Origin: an uncultured Bacteroidales bacterium | Lineage (GTDB): Bacteria; Bacteroidota; Bacteroidia; Bacteroidales; Paludibacteraceae | NCBI GenBank assembly: GCA_902782665.1 | Contig: CACZOA010000081.1 | Location: 1 to 64,000 of the forward strand | Direction: 5' to 3' | DNA length: 64,000 bases | Shown here: piece by piece, positions 50,368 to 60,773 of the stretch | Position numbering within the stretch: position 1 is the stretch's first letter | How the letters are laid out: every line of letters begins with the position of its first letter | Program-made: the position numbers and the translations under genes | Notes under the pieces: generated by a model | The model's database searches: none | What the model saw: the letters and a program-made list of their open reading frames with translations, nothing else | Told to the model about the DNA's origin: nothing

Positions 50368-51159
50368 TTACTCCTCTGTTGCAGCCTCTGGCTTGCTCTT
50401 CTTTGCAGAACGAGTTCTACGCTCCTTCTTTGGCTCTGCAGCCTCAGCCGACTCAGTCTCAGTCTTCTCAGCCTTACGCTCCTCAAGACCCTCACGGATT
50501 GCACCGTTAACAGCGTCAAGGATAACCTCGATAGACTTAGTTGCGTCATCGTTAGCAGGGATTACGAAATCAACTGCGTTAGGGTTAGAGTTTGTATCAA
50601 CGATACCGAAAACTGGAATACCTAGACGCTTAGCCTCCTTGATAGCGATGTGCTCCTTCATAACATCGATAACGAAAAGAGCAGATGGAAGGCGGCTTAG
50701 GTCAGCGATAGAACCTAGGTTCTTCTCCAACTTGTTTCTCTGGCGAGAAATCTGAAGCTTCTCACGCTTTGACAAGTTATCGAATGTACCGTCAGAGATG
50801 TTCTTATCGATCTGAGCCATCTTCTTAACAGCCTTACGGATTGTAGGGAAGTTTGTCAACATACCACCAGCCCAACGCTCAGTGATGTATGGCATACCAA
50901 CCTCTGTTGCCTTGTCTGCTACGATCTGCTTAGCCTGCTTCTTAGTAGCTACGAAAAGGACTTTCTTGCCCGACTTTACTATCTGTTTCAAAGCTGCAGC
51001 GGCCTCATCAACCTTTGCTACAGTTTTGTGAAGATCAATAATATGAATACCGTTACGCTCCATGAAAATGTAAGGAGCCATAGCTGGATTCCATTTTTTC
51101 TTGAGGTGACCAAAGTGGCAACCTGCCTCAAGTAATGCATCAAAATTAGTTCTTGACAT
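50368..51159 (-). CDS. rpsB: 30S ribosomal protein S2
   Basis: S2 sits on the small-subunit back and is needed for S1 binding. The N-terminus MSRTNFDALLEAGCHFGHLKKKWNP and the signature VDTNSNPNAVDFVIPANDDA match the family. The C-terminal 30 residues are a charged extension rich in Lys, Arg and Glu (KSKPEAATEE end). The 263-residue length is usual for the phylum. A 120-base leader separates it from rpsI. Confidence 0.96.
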   Translation of the reverse strand: MSRTNFDALLEAGCHFGHLKKKWNPAMAPYIFMERNGIHIIDLHKTVAKVDEAAAALKQIVKSGKKVLFVATKKQAKQIVADKATEVGMPYITERWAGGMLTNFPTIRKAVKKMAQIDKNISDGTFDNLSKREKLQISRQRNKLEKNLGSIADLSRLPSALFVIDVMKEHIAIKEAKRLGIPVFGIVDTNSNPNAVDFVIPANDDATKSIEVILDAVNGAIREGLEERKAEKTETESAEAAEPKKERRTRSAKKSKPEAATEE

Positions 51160-51282
51160 TTTTTTGATTTTTAATCGTTTACCTTCTTTTAATTAAATCA
51201 ATGAGATAGTAGCTATAAAAGGTCTACCCCATTTAGATACTAAACGTATACTTATGCTGCAATTAAGCTGCAACGCCAAGTA
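51160..51282 (-). other. Leader of rpsB within the operon
   Basis: A 123-base untranslated gap between rpsI and rpsB. It contains direct repeats of GCAGC and a possible stem (GTAG...CTAC) near 51200-51225. It may be an S2-binding leader; pairing alone is weak evidence. Confidence 0.3.
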
Positions 51283-51669
51283 CTAACGTTTGCTGAACTG
51301 GAACTTGCGTCTTGCCTTTGGCTGACCTGGCTTCTTACGCTCAACCTCACGAGCGTCACGAGTCAAGAATCCATTAGACTTAAGAGCTAGCTTGTTCTCA
51401 GCATCAAGCTTAACCAATGCTCTAGCAATTGCCAAACGCAAAGCCTCTGCCTGACCCTTGATACCACCACCGTCAAGGTTAGCCTTGATATCAAACTTAC
51501 CCTGAACTCCTAGCTCGTTCAATGGCTGCAAAACTACATACTGAAGCAAGCCTGATGGGAAGTATGCTGCAAGCTCTTTCTTGTTAATAGTAACTGCACC
51601 TGTACCTGCTGACAAATATACTCTAGCAACAGCTGCTTTTCTTCTACCGATTGCGTTAATAACTTCCAT
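51283..51669 (-). CDS. rpsI: 30S ribosomal protein S9
   Basis: S9 contacts the P-site tRNA through its C-terminal tail. The start MEVINAIGRRKAAVARVYL, the GGGIKGQAEALRLAIARAL segment and the C-terminal basic end RRKFQFSKR are typical, and 128 residues is a normal length. It begins four bases after the rplM stop and is translationally coupled to it. Confidence 0.97.
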   Translation of the reverse strand: MEVINAIGRRKAAVARVYLSAGTGAVTINKKELAAYFPSGLLQYVVLQPLNELGVQGKFDIKANLDGGGIKGQAEALRLAIARALVKLDAENKLALKSNGFLTRDAREVERKKPGQPKARRKFQFSKR

Positions 51670-51673
51670 AATC

Positions 51674-52129
51674 TTACTTAAGTGAGTTTAAATCAATTAC
51701 TTTTGGCTGCTGAGCCTGCTTATCATGATCTGGACCAGCGAAAATGTAAAGATTGTTTAGAAGAGCATCACCTAGACGATTCTTTGGCAACATTCCCTTC
51801 AATACCTTACGATACAACTTCTTTGGATCCTTCTGCAAAAGAACTGCAGGAGTTGTCTCTCTCTGTCCACCTGGATAACCAGTGTAACTCAAATAAACAC
51901 GATCTGTCATCTTTAGACCTGTCAACTTAACCTTGTCAGCATTGACAATGATTACGTTGTCTCCACAATCTACGTGTGGAGTGAAACTTGGCTTGTACTT
52001 ACCTCTAAGCAACTTAGCCACTTTAGATCCCAAACGACCAAGCGCCTGATCTGTAGCGTCAACAACGACCCACTCCTTCTTTACAGTGTTCTTGTTGGCA
52101 GAAATGGTTTTAAAACTTAAAGTATCCAC
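51674..52129 (-). CDS. rplM: 50S ribosomal protein L13
   Basis: L13 is an early assembly protein of the large subunit. Family motifs VVVDATDQALGRLGSKVA, KYKPSFTPHVDCGD, GYPGGQRE, LKGMLPKNRLG and FAGPDHDKQAQQP are present; 151 residues. It is the first gene of the operon L13-S9-S2-EF-Ts. Its promoter box lies at 52219-52226. Confidence 0.97.
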   Translation of the reverse strand: MDTLSFKTISANKNTVKKEWVVVDATDQALGRLGSKVAKLLRGKYKPSFTPHVDCGDNVIIVNADKVKLTGLKMTDRVYLSYTGYPGGQRETTPAVLLQKDPKKLYRKVLKGMLPKNRLGDALLNNLYIFAGPDHDKQAQQPKVIDLNSLK

Positions 52130-52160
52130 TTTAAAAACTTTTTTAATTAATCTTCAATTT

Positions 52161-52189
52161 GGCTCAATGTTCGGGCAAACATCTTCGCC
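52161..52189 (-). promoter_or_regulatory. Candidate structured leader of rplM (L13)
   Basis: In the transcribed leader, GGC and ATGTT pair with AACAT and GCC around TGCCCG to form a hairpin about 30 bases before the rplM start. L13 autoregulatory leaders are known in other groups, so this is a candidate only. Confidence 0.35.
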
Positions 52190-52218
52190 TTTTTAACGTA
52201 TGGATAATAATTCGGGTG

Positions 52219-52226
52219 CAAAAGTA
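52219..52226 (-). promoter_or_regulatory. -7 promoter box of the rplM operon
   Basis: The minus strand reads TACTTTTG followed by CACCC, the strong Bacteroidetes form. It is about 90 bases before the rplM start. Confidence 0.65.
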
Positions 52227-52470
52227 TAAAAAAATCATTAACCAATAAAATATTTTTCGTCTTTTTTACGAATATTTTAATCTCACGTCTCATAATCACC
52301 ATTCGCGTCGTCCTAAATTTCCCAAAAACCAAAGAAAACCTCCATATTTTTACCGATAATCATAACGGGAAACACGACAAAAATGAGATTCAAAACGCAA
52401 TTATTCCACCAAAATCACCCCTTTTTCTCAAAATCTCGCGTCTTATACCATATATATAATAAAAAAGCAT
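52227..52470. other. Intergenic region between divergent rplM and alaS promoters
   Basis: About 240 AT-rich bases with no gene or repeat that I can support. Confidence 0.4.
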
Positions 52471-52478
52471 TATTTTTG
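52471..52478 (+). promoter_or_regulatory. -7 promoter box of alaS
   Basis: TATTTTTG followed by CACCCCGTA, 40 bases before the start codon. Confidence 0.65.
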
Positions 52479-52518
52479 CACCCCGTAAAAATGTAAAATA
52501 TATATTCAAAATAAAAAC

Positions 52519-55134
52519 ATGAAAACAGCTAAAGAGATTCGTAAGTCGTTCACCGACTTCTTCGCTAGCAAGGGTCACACTATCGTGCCTTCGGCTCCGA
52601 TGGTTGTTAAGAACGACCCGACACTTATGTTCACCAATGCAGGTATGAACCAGTTCAAGGACATTTTCCTTGGTAACACTCCAAGAAAATACCCTCGCGT
52701 CGCGGACTCTCAGAAATGTCTTCGTGTTTCAGGTAAGCACAACGATCTTGAGGAGGTAGGACATGACACTTACCACCACACTATGTTCGAGATGCTTGGA
52801 AACTGGTCGTTCGGCGACTACTTCAAGAAAGAGGCTATCGCTTGGGCTTGGGAGTATCTTGTTGACGTGTTGAAGCTTGATCCAAACCGTCTTTACGCCA
52901 CTGTGTTCGAGGGTAGCAAGGAGGATGGTCTTGACCGTGACGACGAGGCTGCTGGCTACTGGGCAAAAGTGCTTCCTACAGACAGAATCATCAACGGTAA
53001 CAAGCATGACAATTTCTGGGAAATGGGTGATACAGGTCCTTGTGGTCCATGCTCGGAAATCCATATCGACCTTCGTTCTGACGATGAGCGTGCCAAGATT
53101 TCTGGCCGCGACCTTGTAAACCACGATCATCCTCAGGTTATTGAGATCTGGAACCTTGTGTTCATGCAGTTCAACCGTAAGGCTGACGGTTCTCTTGAGC
53201 CACTACCAGCAAAGGCTATCGACACAGGTATGGGATTTGAGCGTCTTTGTATGGCACTTCAGGGAAAGCAGTCAAACTATGACACTGATGTGTTCCAACC
53301 ACTTCTTAAAGAGATCGGAAAGATCTGTTCTTGTGAATACGGAAAGAAGAAGGAGACTGATATCGCGATGCGTGTGATCGCAGACCATATCCGTACAATC
53401 GCATTCTCAATCACTGACGGTCAGTTGCCATCTAATGCAAAAGCAGGTTACGTTATCCGCCGTATCTTGCGTCGTGCCGTTCGCTACGGATACACATTCC
53501 TTGGACAGCGTCAGTCATTCATGCACAAGCTAATCCCTGCTCTGATCGACAGCATGGGTGAGGCTTATCCAGAGTTGGTAGCTCAGCAAGAGTTGGTTGT
53601 AAAAGTAATCAAGGAGGAGGAAGACGCATTCTTGAGAACTCTTGAGACTGGTATCCGTCTACTTGACAAGGTGATGGCAGACACTAAGGCAGCTGGAAAG
53701 ACAGAGATCTCAGGTGTGGAAGGATTCACACTTTACGACACATACGGATTCCCTCTTGACCTTACAGAGTTGATCCTTCGTGAGAACGGAATGACAGTCA
53801 ACGAGACTGAGTTCAACGCAGAGATGCAGAAGCAGAAAGAGAGAGCTAGAAACGCTGCAGCTGTTGAGACTGGCGACTGGGTTGAGTTAAAGGCAGGAGA
53901 GAGTGAATTCATCGGTTATGACTTCCTTGATGCAGACGTTGAGATTCTAAAATATAGAAAGATCAAACAGAAAAATAAGGAGATGTTCCAGATTGTATTC
54001 GACCGCACTCCATTCTACGCAGAGATGGGAGGACAGATGGGAGATTCTGGTTACATCGAAAGTGCTGAAGGCAAGTTTGAGATCATCGACACAAAGAAGG
54101 AGAACAACCTAAGTGTTCATTTGGCAACAAAGATGCCTTCAGATCCAACAGCATCATTCCACGCATACGTCAACACAGAGAAGCGTCAGAATACAGCTTG
54201 CAACCATACAGCAACACATATTCTTGACTACGCACTACGCACAGTGCTTGGAAGCCATGTTGAGCAGAAGGGTTCCTTGGTATCAAGTGAGATGTTGAGA
54301 TTCGACTTCTCTCACTTCCAGAAAGTCACTCCAGAGGAACTTCGTCAAGTAGAGAAACTTGCCAACAAGATGGTCCGCGAGAACATCGCACTTGAAGAGG
54401 CAAGAGACATGCCAATCGACGAGGCACGTGCAATGGGAGCTATCGCATTGTTCGGTGAGAAATATGGAGACAAGGTACGTGTCGTTAAATACGGTCCATC
54501 TGTTGAACTTTGTGGAGGAACACACGTAAAGAGCACAGGTATGATCGGAATGATCAAGATCTTGTCTGAGAGTTCAGTTGCAGCAGGAGTACGCCGTATT
54601 GAGGCAGTATCAGGAGAAGCTGCAGAAAACTATATCGACGCAACATTTGATGAAGTAAATTCATTGAAAGAGTTCTTCGCTGGCACACCAAGCCTATTGA
54701 ACTCAGTGAAGAAGTCAATCGAAGAGAATGCAAGCCTAAAGAAAGAGGTTGAGAAATACATGCAGGAGCGCATCCAGGTCATTAAAGACAAGATGATCGA
54801 GCAGGCGACTACACTTGGCGACTACAAGTTGGTGGTGCTTAAGGGTGAGTACAACGCAGAGTTCGCAAAGAGCATCGCATTCCAGGTTCGTAACACAATG
54901 AAAGAAAATCTTGTGTTCATCGGTGCGACAGAGCATTCTGGCAAACCAACACTTACTCTTGCAATCTCAGACGACCTAGTTGCAGCAGGCAAGAACGCGA
55001 CAGCCATCGCACGTGAGGCAGCCAAGGAAATCCAAGGTGGTGGTGGTGGTCAACCATTCTTCGCACAGGCAGGAGGAAAGAAAGTAGACGGACTAAACGC
55101 CGCATTCGACAAGCTTATCGCTGCATTCAAATAA
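52519..55134 (+). CDS. alaS: Alanyl-tRNA synthetase
   Basis: Class II synthetase that charges tRNA-Ala and edits mischarged Ser/Gly. The N-terminal class II core shows [15 protein letters not shown] and [18 protein letters not shown], the editing domain has [13 protein letters not shown] and [12 protein letters not shown] (zinc ligands), and the C-terminal DHHA1/C-Ala domain ends [15 protein letters not shown]. The 871-residue length is normal. It is a single gene with its own terminator. Confidence 0.98.
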   Translation: MKTAKEIRKSFTDFFASKGHTIVPSAPMVVKNDPTLMFTNAGMNQFKDIFLGNTPRKYPRVADSQKCLRVSGKHNDLEEVGHDTYHHTMFEMLGNWSFGDYFKKEAIAWAWEYLVDVLKLDPNRLYATVFEGSKEDGLDRDDEAAGYWAKVLPTDRIINGNKHDNFWEMGDTGPCGPCSEIHIDLRSDDERAKISGRDLVNHDHPQVIEIWNLVFMQFNRKADGSLEPLPAKAIDTGMGFERLCMALQGKQSNYDTDVFQPLLKEIGKICSCEYGKKKETDIAMRVIADHIRTIAFSITDGQLPSNAKAGYVIRRILRRAVRYGYTFLGQRQSFMHKLIPALIDSMGEAYPELVAQQELVVKVIKEEEDAFLRTLETGIRLLDKVMADTKAAGKTEISGVEGFTLYDTYGFPLDLTELILRENGMTVNETEFNAEMQKQKERARNAAAVETGDWVELKAGESEFIGYDFLDADVEILKYRKIKQKNKEMFQIVFDRTPFYAEMGGQMGDSGYIESAEGKFEIIDTKKENNLSVHLATKMPSDPTASFHAYVNTEKRQNTACNHTATHILDYALRTVLGSHVEQKGSLVSSEMLRFDFSHFQKVTPEELRQVEKLANKMVRENIALEEARDMPIDEARAMGAIALFGEKYGDKVRVVKYGPSVELCGGTHVKSTGMIGMIKILSESSVAAGVRRIEAVSGEAAENYIDATFDEVNSLKEFFAGTPSLLNSVKKSIEENASLKKEVEKYMQERIQVIKDKMIEQATTLGDYKLVVLKGEYNAEFAKSIAFQVRNTMKENLVFIGATEHSGKPTLTLAISDDLVAAGKNATAIAREAAKEIQGGGGGQPFFAQAGGKKVDGLNAAFDKLIAAFK

Positions 55135-55156
55135 GAAGCAGACACATATTAAATAT

Positions 55157-55190
55157 AAAGAGCATCGTGAAGACGGTGCTCTTTATTTAT
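55157..55190. terminator. Terminator of alaS
   Basis: AAAGAGCA...TGCTCTTT stem followed by ATTTAT. Confidence 0.7.
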
Positions 55191-55218
55191 CAGTAACGTT
55201 TATCTATTTTCAAATTGA

Positions 55219-56352
55219 TTAATAATACTCATATACATAGACATCCGTATACGATTTACCGCCATCATCATCGATGTAATATTTTCCTGTAATGTTACCG
55301 ACAGAATCATATTCATAGTATAACTCGTCGCAATTTTTACAAGATATCTCAAATACAATTTTGTGGTTCTCGTCGTATTCCCAATATTTAGATCGTTCAT
55401 AATGTTGATTGACAATTTCTATCAAGTCTCCATTATTATTATACTTATACCTTTCGACTTTCGTATCATTAGTTTTACTTTCTACCAATTGATTCTTTTC
55501 GTTGTATGTATTTAAGCAGACACTTTCAGAACCAGAGCCTCGCCATAAAGATTTTACTAAATTTCCACGTTCATCATAATACAAATACACATTTTCAACG
55601 TTGTCTGCTTCTTTCATCGTCACACATTTATTTTTCAGATCATATGTATAAAAATAATGATTACATCTATTCTTTTCTTCTGTCAATCGACCATACTTGT
55701 CATATATAAATGTAGATTTGGACTCTTTGCCATCAACAATTTGACCATTTTCATACCATATACAATTACCACTAATCAATCTTCCATTATCATCAAACTC
55801 ATACACAAACTTTCTATCTATTGTATTATCACTATGCCAAATGATATACTCAGCACTTTTATCAAAGTAAGACCATGTATATCTACCTGCACAACGTCTA
55901 TTTTCATAATCATCATATTCATTAGATATAGCATCTGGATCAATATCTCCACAACCATCCCATGCCAACATTTCTGTTGGTTTTCCTTCTGTATTAAAGC
56001 GGACCATTGTTTTGGGGTCATTTCTCAACTCTGGTTGATTTATACAGTCAACATCGTAATAAGTCGCAGACTTTACATGACCAACTAACATATCAAATCC
56101 CTCTATTGCAGAATAAAGAGATGATTCTTTATGAGAATGAGAAAAATTAAAATGTTGCCAATCAGGATGCTTGATATAGCAAGCTATACTATCCTCCTCC
56201 ATTTCAATATTTTCTACATCAACTGTTTCCGAAATCTGAGCAGAATCAGATATGTCAACACTATCAGAAACAGCGACTATTTTTTCATTCTGCGAACAAG
56301 AACAAAATAGGACACCATTCAATATGGCAAATAGTATAGCCTTAAATTTCAT
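55219..56352 (-). CDS. YD-repeat (RHS-like) lipoprotein (377 aa)
   Basis: A lipoprotein signal peptide (MKFKAILFAILNGVLFCSC, Cys19) and an acidic linker precede about 230 residues of YD-type repeats: YEFDDNGRLISG, FIYDKYGRLTEEK, YTYDLKNKC, LYYDERGNLVKS, NTYNEKNQLVE, YKYNNNGDLIE, WEYDENHKIVF and YEYDSVGNITGKY. Such beta-hairpin repeats form part of the shell of RHS proteins, but this copy is short, lacks a toxin domain and is anchored at the membrane. A structural or surface role is possible. It begins 31 bases after the FISUMP gene on the same strand and is probably cotranscribed. Confidence 0.85.
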   Translation of the reverse strand: MKFKAILFAILNGVLFCSCSQNEKIVAVSDSVDISDSAQISETVDVENIEMEEDSIACYIKHPDWQHFNFSHSHKESSLYSAIEGFDMLVGHVKSATYYDVDCINQPELRNDPKTMVRFNTEGKPTEMLAWDGCGDIDPDAISNEYDDYENRRCAGRYTWSYFDKSAEYIIWHSDNTIDRKFVYEFDDNGRLISGNCIWYENGQIVDGKESKSTFIYDKYGRLTEEKNRCNHYFYTYDLKNKCVTMKEADNVENVYLYYDERGNLVKSLWRGSGSESVCLNTYNEKNQLVESKTNDTKVERYKYNNNGDLIEIVNQHYERSKYWEYDENHKIVFEISCKNCDELYYEYDSVGNITGKYYIDDDGGKSYTDVYVYEYY

Positions 56353-56383
56353 AAAATCCTAAATTTACAATTCATTTTTTGCC

Positions 56384-57118
56384 CTACTTTTTTCGTACCG
56401 GGCGAATAGGCAGTCCAAGAAAGCGGTCTATGTTGTCACTGGTTGCCTTGTTGGAGTCAAAATTCAGATAATGGGCATAACTTTCTAATCCTACACGTAC
56501 TGATGACGACCAATAATAGCCATAACTGTCTGCCCCACTGACTCCAGAACCAATACGGAAACCTGCCGCAGGGAAAAAAATAGATTTGCCGTTAGCACCA
56601 GTTAATCTAGCACCTTTCACACCATTGATCTCTGTCCAAGCGTATTGGCAATAATTTATAAGTTCATCAAACTCTTCACTTGTTGGTGTTCTCCAGTCGT
56701 CGCCCCAGTTAACAGTGGCTGCATCATCCCTAGAATCCAATACCTTATAATCATTATCAGGTGTATATTTTAAAAACGATTGGGACTTGGAATCAATCCA
56801 TGTATAAGTGCTCTTGTCGTAGGACGGCTTTTCTCTTGTCTCGCCCCATGCAAAATAATAGCCGTAATCTTCTGGTTTGACAGCCCCTATATTACTTATC
56901 GACCATATTGTTCCACTTGGCAAACCAAGATCTACAACATCATTGGCAGGTGTAGTGTCAGAAGGATTTTTATATATTGAATCATTATCTATGGGGATTA
57001 CCATACCATGTTTGACTGATTTTATATAATATTCCTTCTTTTTACGAGCAAAAGAAGAAACAGATGCGACAACACCTATCGAAATAAGGCTAAGGATAAA
57101 GAGAGGATGCTTTTTCAT
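56384..57118 (-). CDS. Secreted FISUMP-domain protein (244 aa)
   Basis: A signal-anchor segment (LFILSLISIGVVASVSSFA) is followed by the paralogous domain common in Bacteroidetes and Fibrobacter: VDLGLPSGTIWSISNIGA, PEDYGYYFAWGETREK, WGDDWRTPTSEEFDELI, FFPAAGFR, GYYWSSS and LGLPIRPVRK. The domain resembles the C-type lectin fold of surface proteins, but its ligand is unknown. It is first in a two-gene transcript with the YD-repeat lipoprotein. Confidence 0.9.
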   Translation of the reverse strand: MKKHPLFILSLISIGVVASVSSFARKKKEYYIKSVKHGMVIPIDNDSIYKNPSDTTPANDVVDLGLPSGTIWSISNIGAVKPEDYGYYFAWGETREKPSYDKSTYTWIDSKSQSFLKYTPDNDYKVLDSRDDAATVNWGDDWRTPTSEEFDELINYCQYAWTEINGVKGARLTGANGKSIFFPAAGFRIGSGVSGADSYGYYWSSSVRVGLESYAHYLNFDSNKATSDNIDRFLGLPIRPVRKK

Positions 57119-57154
57119 ACAACGTTATTATTTTCCTACAAGCAATTAACCATG

Positions 57155-57162
57155 CAAATATA
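57155..57162 (-). promoter_or_regulatory. -7 promoter box for the FISUMP gene
   Basis: The minus strand reads TATATTTG, about 37 bases before the start. Confidence 0.5.
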
Positions 57163-57336
57163 AATATCATATACTATCAAACAAAAATATTTATATATTT
57201 TTTAAAGTTGATTCATAATTTTCTATTAAGCTATGCTTATCAGTAATATCAAATTTAAAATGCTAAGAAATCTTAAAAACATGATCAAAAACAATATTTA
57301 GATGCAAAACAGTCGGGAAAATACAATTAATATGTC

Positions 57337-57344
57337 TAATTTTG
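57337..57344 (+). promoter_or_regulatory. -7 promoter box for the adhesin-OmpA-PorP operon
   Basis: TAATTTTG followed by CAAA, 49 bases before the ATG. The same TAATTTTGCAAA occurs before the paralogous gene at 63450. Confidence 0.55.
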
Positions 57345-57392
57345 CAAATTGTTAGTTAGGCTCTTTATTAAGTAAAAAAAAATAATAAATAT

Positions 57393-60300
57393 ATGAAATC
57401 ACTATTGATGAAACTGGGGGTCGTTTGGATAATGCTAACAAGCCTACTCCCTGCCGTATTCTCACAAGGAGTACTGGTAATTGAGATTTCCGACACTTTA
57501 AACACGCCATTGTCGGATTATCCTGTAAGAATTAAAGACTCGAACGGCACAATCAAGAGCTACAGAACAGATTCTGAAGGACGTGTCCGTGATGATAATT
57601 TCCCTGTAGGAGAATACACTTATAGTTTTTCTTACGGAGATTACAACACAGGAAGTTTCAAAGTCATATCAGGAGAACCTACGTGGATTGACATCGACTT
57701 CCGTCGTGTAGCAGTGAATTTCAAAGATGAAAACGGCAAGCCATCAAGTGGCAATTTCGTCTCTCTATATAAAAGAGAGGCCGACGGGACTCGTACACTT
57801 GTAGCACAAAAAACATCAGAAGACAACGGTACTGCGTTATTCGTTGTGCCAGAAGGAAACTATACATACGTCGCAGCTGACGGAGAACACGATATTGTTG
57901 TTGCCGACAAGAACATCAACACAAATGTATCAGTATCTTCAAAATTAGTGACATATAAGACATCATTCAGATTCATCAAGGATGGCAAGACAATAAGTAT
58001 TTTTGCCAGAGACGTGAATGTTCTCCAATTTCAAAATGGATACTATAGAGATTTTGGAATCGTACTTGCACATGGAGACACACAATCTAACGGATATGTT
58101 GAATACAATATTACTGACGGAAAAATCTCATGTCCTGTCGGCGAATACAAATATTCCGTCTACACAAGAGATTATGGCACTCTTGAAGGAACATTCTACG
58201 TGACCAATAAAGATTCAGAATCGAACAACATCGTCGACATAATAATTAAGGAGGAAGTGCTTCCAGAAGACTCAATAATCACACCTAACGAAAAAGATCC
58301 GACTTTCGAGCTAAAACTTTATGTCACAGACTGTGAGACAGGAGAGCCTCTTCCAAATATAGCAAGCAGATATTCAATACCAGGAACAGGAAACAGTAAA
58401 TTTTCAGCCACAAACATACGTGGTATTGCATCATTCAAAGTCAATGCCGGAACATATGATGTCAGCATTCCGTCAGAAACAAAACCTGGAATAGTTGTAA
58501 CAAAAGACACAACTATCGAATTCTGCACGACATTAAATCCACAAGAGCCTGACACGGCATCACAAAAGATCTACTTTGAGTTTTACTACAAAGGAGAAGA
58601 GGTCTTTCCTCAGACAATTAATAAAATAGACGTCAAAAAAGTCGAGAATGGAACATATCTTTCATACGTATCATTAACACCTAAGAAAGATTCTGTGTCT
58701 GAAATAAATAAATTTATAGATCCAGTGGTAACAGTCGCTGGCAGATACTACTTCTCATTCTCCATTGATGAATTCAATATCACTTCTTATTCAGGAAACT
58801 TTGCTTCGACCCCTGACAAACCTATCGACACTGTGAAAATTGTGTTCGAAGAGAAACTCAATGTAGACATCTATGTGCTACATCAGGATTCAACACCTGT
58901 TTCTGGCTCATACAGTGTATCATATATAGACAAATATAAGAATAACCGTCGCACTGATGACACTGGACATATTCAATTAGTTTTACCAGCTGGTGAATAT
59001 ACATTCACAGCGTTAGACCAATCATGTTCATTCAATTTGAAGAATGACACTACACTTTATTTCTTCCTTCCAGATCCAGAACATACGCGAAATGTATATT
59101 TCAAGTTCTTGCACGACGGTGAGATAGTCTATCCAAACGTGACAACACTATCTTTCTACCGAGGTCAATCGACTCAGCAATACGCATATCTATCTTCTAC
59201 ATTATATGATAATTATGAGGATATAGGAAGAGCATATGTGTTTGACAAACCGATAGAGTTGCCAGTAGACACATTAACAGCCAGCTACTACATCGACGAT
59301 TATGAGTTTGACGGACAGATGTATCACAAATTCAACTTGAATGCGTCACCAAACGACACAACAATATATATAGTTGTGCCAGTGAAAAGAACTGTCGAAA
59401 TCCAGATCAAAGATGCAAATGGAGCCAACGTACAAGGTGTGTTTGCCAAAATATACAAATACAACGAAGATGGTGAGTTAGATCCATATTTGGATTATGA
59501 CGGAAACTCACACTCACGACTAATGTCAGACGCTACAGGTATCGTTCGCGACCACTTGGTCCCTGGCCGTTACCAAATCCAGATTTTGGATATCGTAAGA
59601 GACTTTGAGGTGACAGACTACGATCTACGCTTCACTATTCTTTCTAACGTTGAAATGTACAACGTGAAATTTACAGTTCTTTACAGCGATGATCATGCAC
59701 CTGTACCGAACTTGAAGCTAGATGTAAAGAAAGGAAATGAGTTCTACAACAGTGCTATCACTGATGGAGAAGGGATAATCAAGTTCCAAAGTGAGGCAGG
59801 CAACTACTCATACATACTTTACTACGGAAACGGAATCAGCGACAACTATAAGATTACAAAAGACGAAGAGTTTATAATCTACGTTGACCGCCCTGTACTT
59901 GTGGACACTATAGCTCTGATCGGAGGAGAATACTGTCTGAAGGCTGGAGAATCAACAAAATTCACAGCTATAATCACTCCAAGCAACGCGACACAAAAAA
60001 ATGTGGAATGGTCTATCGACAATAACGTCATCGCTAAGATTTCAAGCGACGGTACATTGACAGCCAACACAATCGGATTAACCGGAGTTGTCACACTTAC
60101 AGCAAAAGCCAAGGATGAAAGCGGAGCTTCAGCAAGCGTGACAATCAACATCAGCGCTGAAGAGTGTGTGAAATCATACACATTGGCATTCGGCGACGGA
60201 TCAACAGAGATGTGGCTCGACGACTATGTGTTCGATTTGGTTGTCACACCATCAATCCTCAAGAAAGAGTATTATGGATACCAGACCAGCCAAGATGGAA

Positions 60301-60755
60301 TCCACTGGTCTTCTGCTGCCGACTTCACACAAGATCCAAGAGTGACAGTCAATTCAGACAGATACATGCACAATGGATCACATTTGTTCCGCGCTGTCGC
60401 CGCAGATGACGCATACGAGTTGTTGCAGATTCTTGACGGACATGTAGAGCCAACTCCTGAGAATATGACTAACATCATCATTCTTCACAACTACGAGGAC
60501 AACCGCCCTATCACAGACAAGATTGAGATTCCTACCGTCTTCACTCCTCACGAGGTGAATGGAGCGAATGATGACTTCATGCCAGGCTACACAGTAGTAA
60601 TCTACAACAGATTCGGAGATGTGATCTGCAAGTCTGACAACGGATGGAACGGCAAATACAAAGGAGAAACAGCCGACGCAGGAGTCTACATCTACGTCTT
60701 GACAATGAAAGACGGAACAGAGAGAAAGGGAACAATCCAATTGTATAGAAAATAA
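57393..60755 (+). CDS. Large secreted adhesin-like protein with type-B (CHU_C) T9SS tail (1120 aa)
   Basis: The signal peptide (LGVVWIMLTSLLPAVFS) is followed by several transthyretin/carboxypeptidase-regulatory-like beta domains of about 80-90 residues, each with the pattern G.(L/V)...V.D......Y.V....G, then T..(E/D)G......P.G.Y.(Y/F)......... Near residue 830-925 there is a BIG2 domain (ITPSNATQKNVEWSIDN, ISSDGTLTA, TLTAKAKDESG). Residues 1045-1120 are a gliding-motility-type C-terminal domain (EIPTVFTPHEVNGANDDF, VVIYNRFGDVI, WNGKYKG). The protein should be exported by T9SS. The genes for OmpA and PorP/SprF proteins follow directly; such PorP/SprF genes commonly accompany type-B cargo and are needed for its attachment. 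Confidence 0.9.
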   Translation: MKSLLMKLGVVWIMLTSLLPAVFSQGVLVIEISDTLNTPLSDYPVRIKDSNGTIKSYRTDSEGRVRDDNFPVGEYTYSFSYGDYNTGSFKVISGEPTWIDIDFRRVAVNFKDENGKPSSGNFVSLYKREADGTRTLVAQKTSEDNGTALFVVPEGNYTYVAADGEHDIVVADKNINTNVSVSSKLVTYKTSFRFIKDGKTISIFARDVNVLQFQNGYYRDFGIVLAHGDTQSNGYVEYNITDGKISCPVGEYKYSVYTRDYGTLEGTFYVTNKDSESNNIVDIIIKEEVLPEDSIITPNEKDPTFELKLYVTDCETGEPLPNIASRYSIPGTGNSKFSATNIRGIASFKVNAGTYDVSIPSETKPGIVVTKDTTIEFCTTLNPQEPDTASQKIYFEFYYKGEEVFPQTINKIDVKKVENGTYLSYVSLTPKKDSVSEINKFIDPVVTVAGRYYFSFSIDEFNITSYSGNFASTPDKPIDTVKIVFEEKLNVDIYVLHQDSTPVSGSYSVSYIDKYKNNRRTDDTGHIQLVLPAGEYTFTALDQSCSFNLKNDTTLYFFLPDPEHTRNVYFKFLHDGEIVYPNVTTLSFYRGQSTQQYAYLSSTLYDNYEDIGRAYVFDKPIELPVDTLTASYYIDDYEFDGQMYHKFNLNASPNDTTIYIVVPVKRTVEIQIKDANGANVQGVFAKIYKYNEDGELDPYLDYDGNSHSRLMSDATGIVRDHLVPGRYQIQILDIVRDFEVTDYDLRFTILSNVEMYNVKFTVLYSDDHAPVPNLKLDVKKGNEFYNSAITDGEGIIKFQSEAGNYSYILYYGNGISDNYKITKDEEFIIYVDRPVLVDTIALIGGEYCLKAGESTKFTAIITPSNATQKNVEWSIDNNVIAKISSDGTLTANTIGLTGVVTLTAKAKDESGASASVTINISAEECVKSYTLAFGDGSTEMWLDDYVFDLVVTPSILKKEYYGYQTSQDGIHWSSAADFTQDPRVTVNSDRYMHNGSHLFRAVAADDAYELLQILDGHVEPTPENMTNIIILHNYEDNRPITDKIEIPTVFTPHEVNGANDDFMPGYTVVIYNRFGDVICKSDNGWNGKYKGETADAGVYIYVLTMKDGTERKGTIQLYRK

Positions 60756-60773
60756 GAATAAGGTAAAACAGAA

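Larger units (their letters stand above)
57119..57392. other. Divergent promoter region
   Basis: About 270 AT-rich bases. It contains -7 boxes for the FISUMP gene (57155-57162, minus) and the adhesin gene (57337-57344, plus) and nothing else that I can support. Confidence 0.4.
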
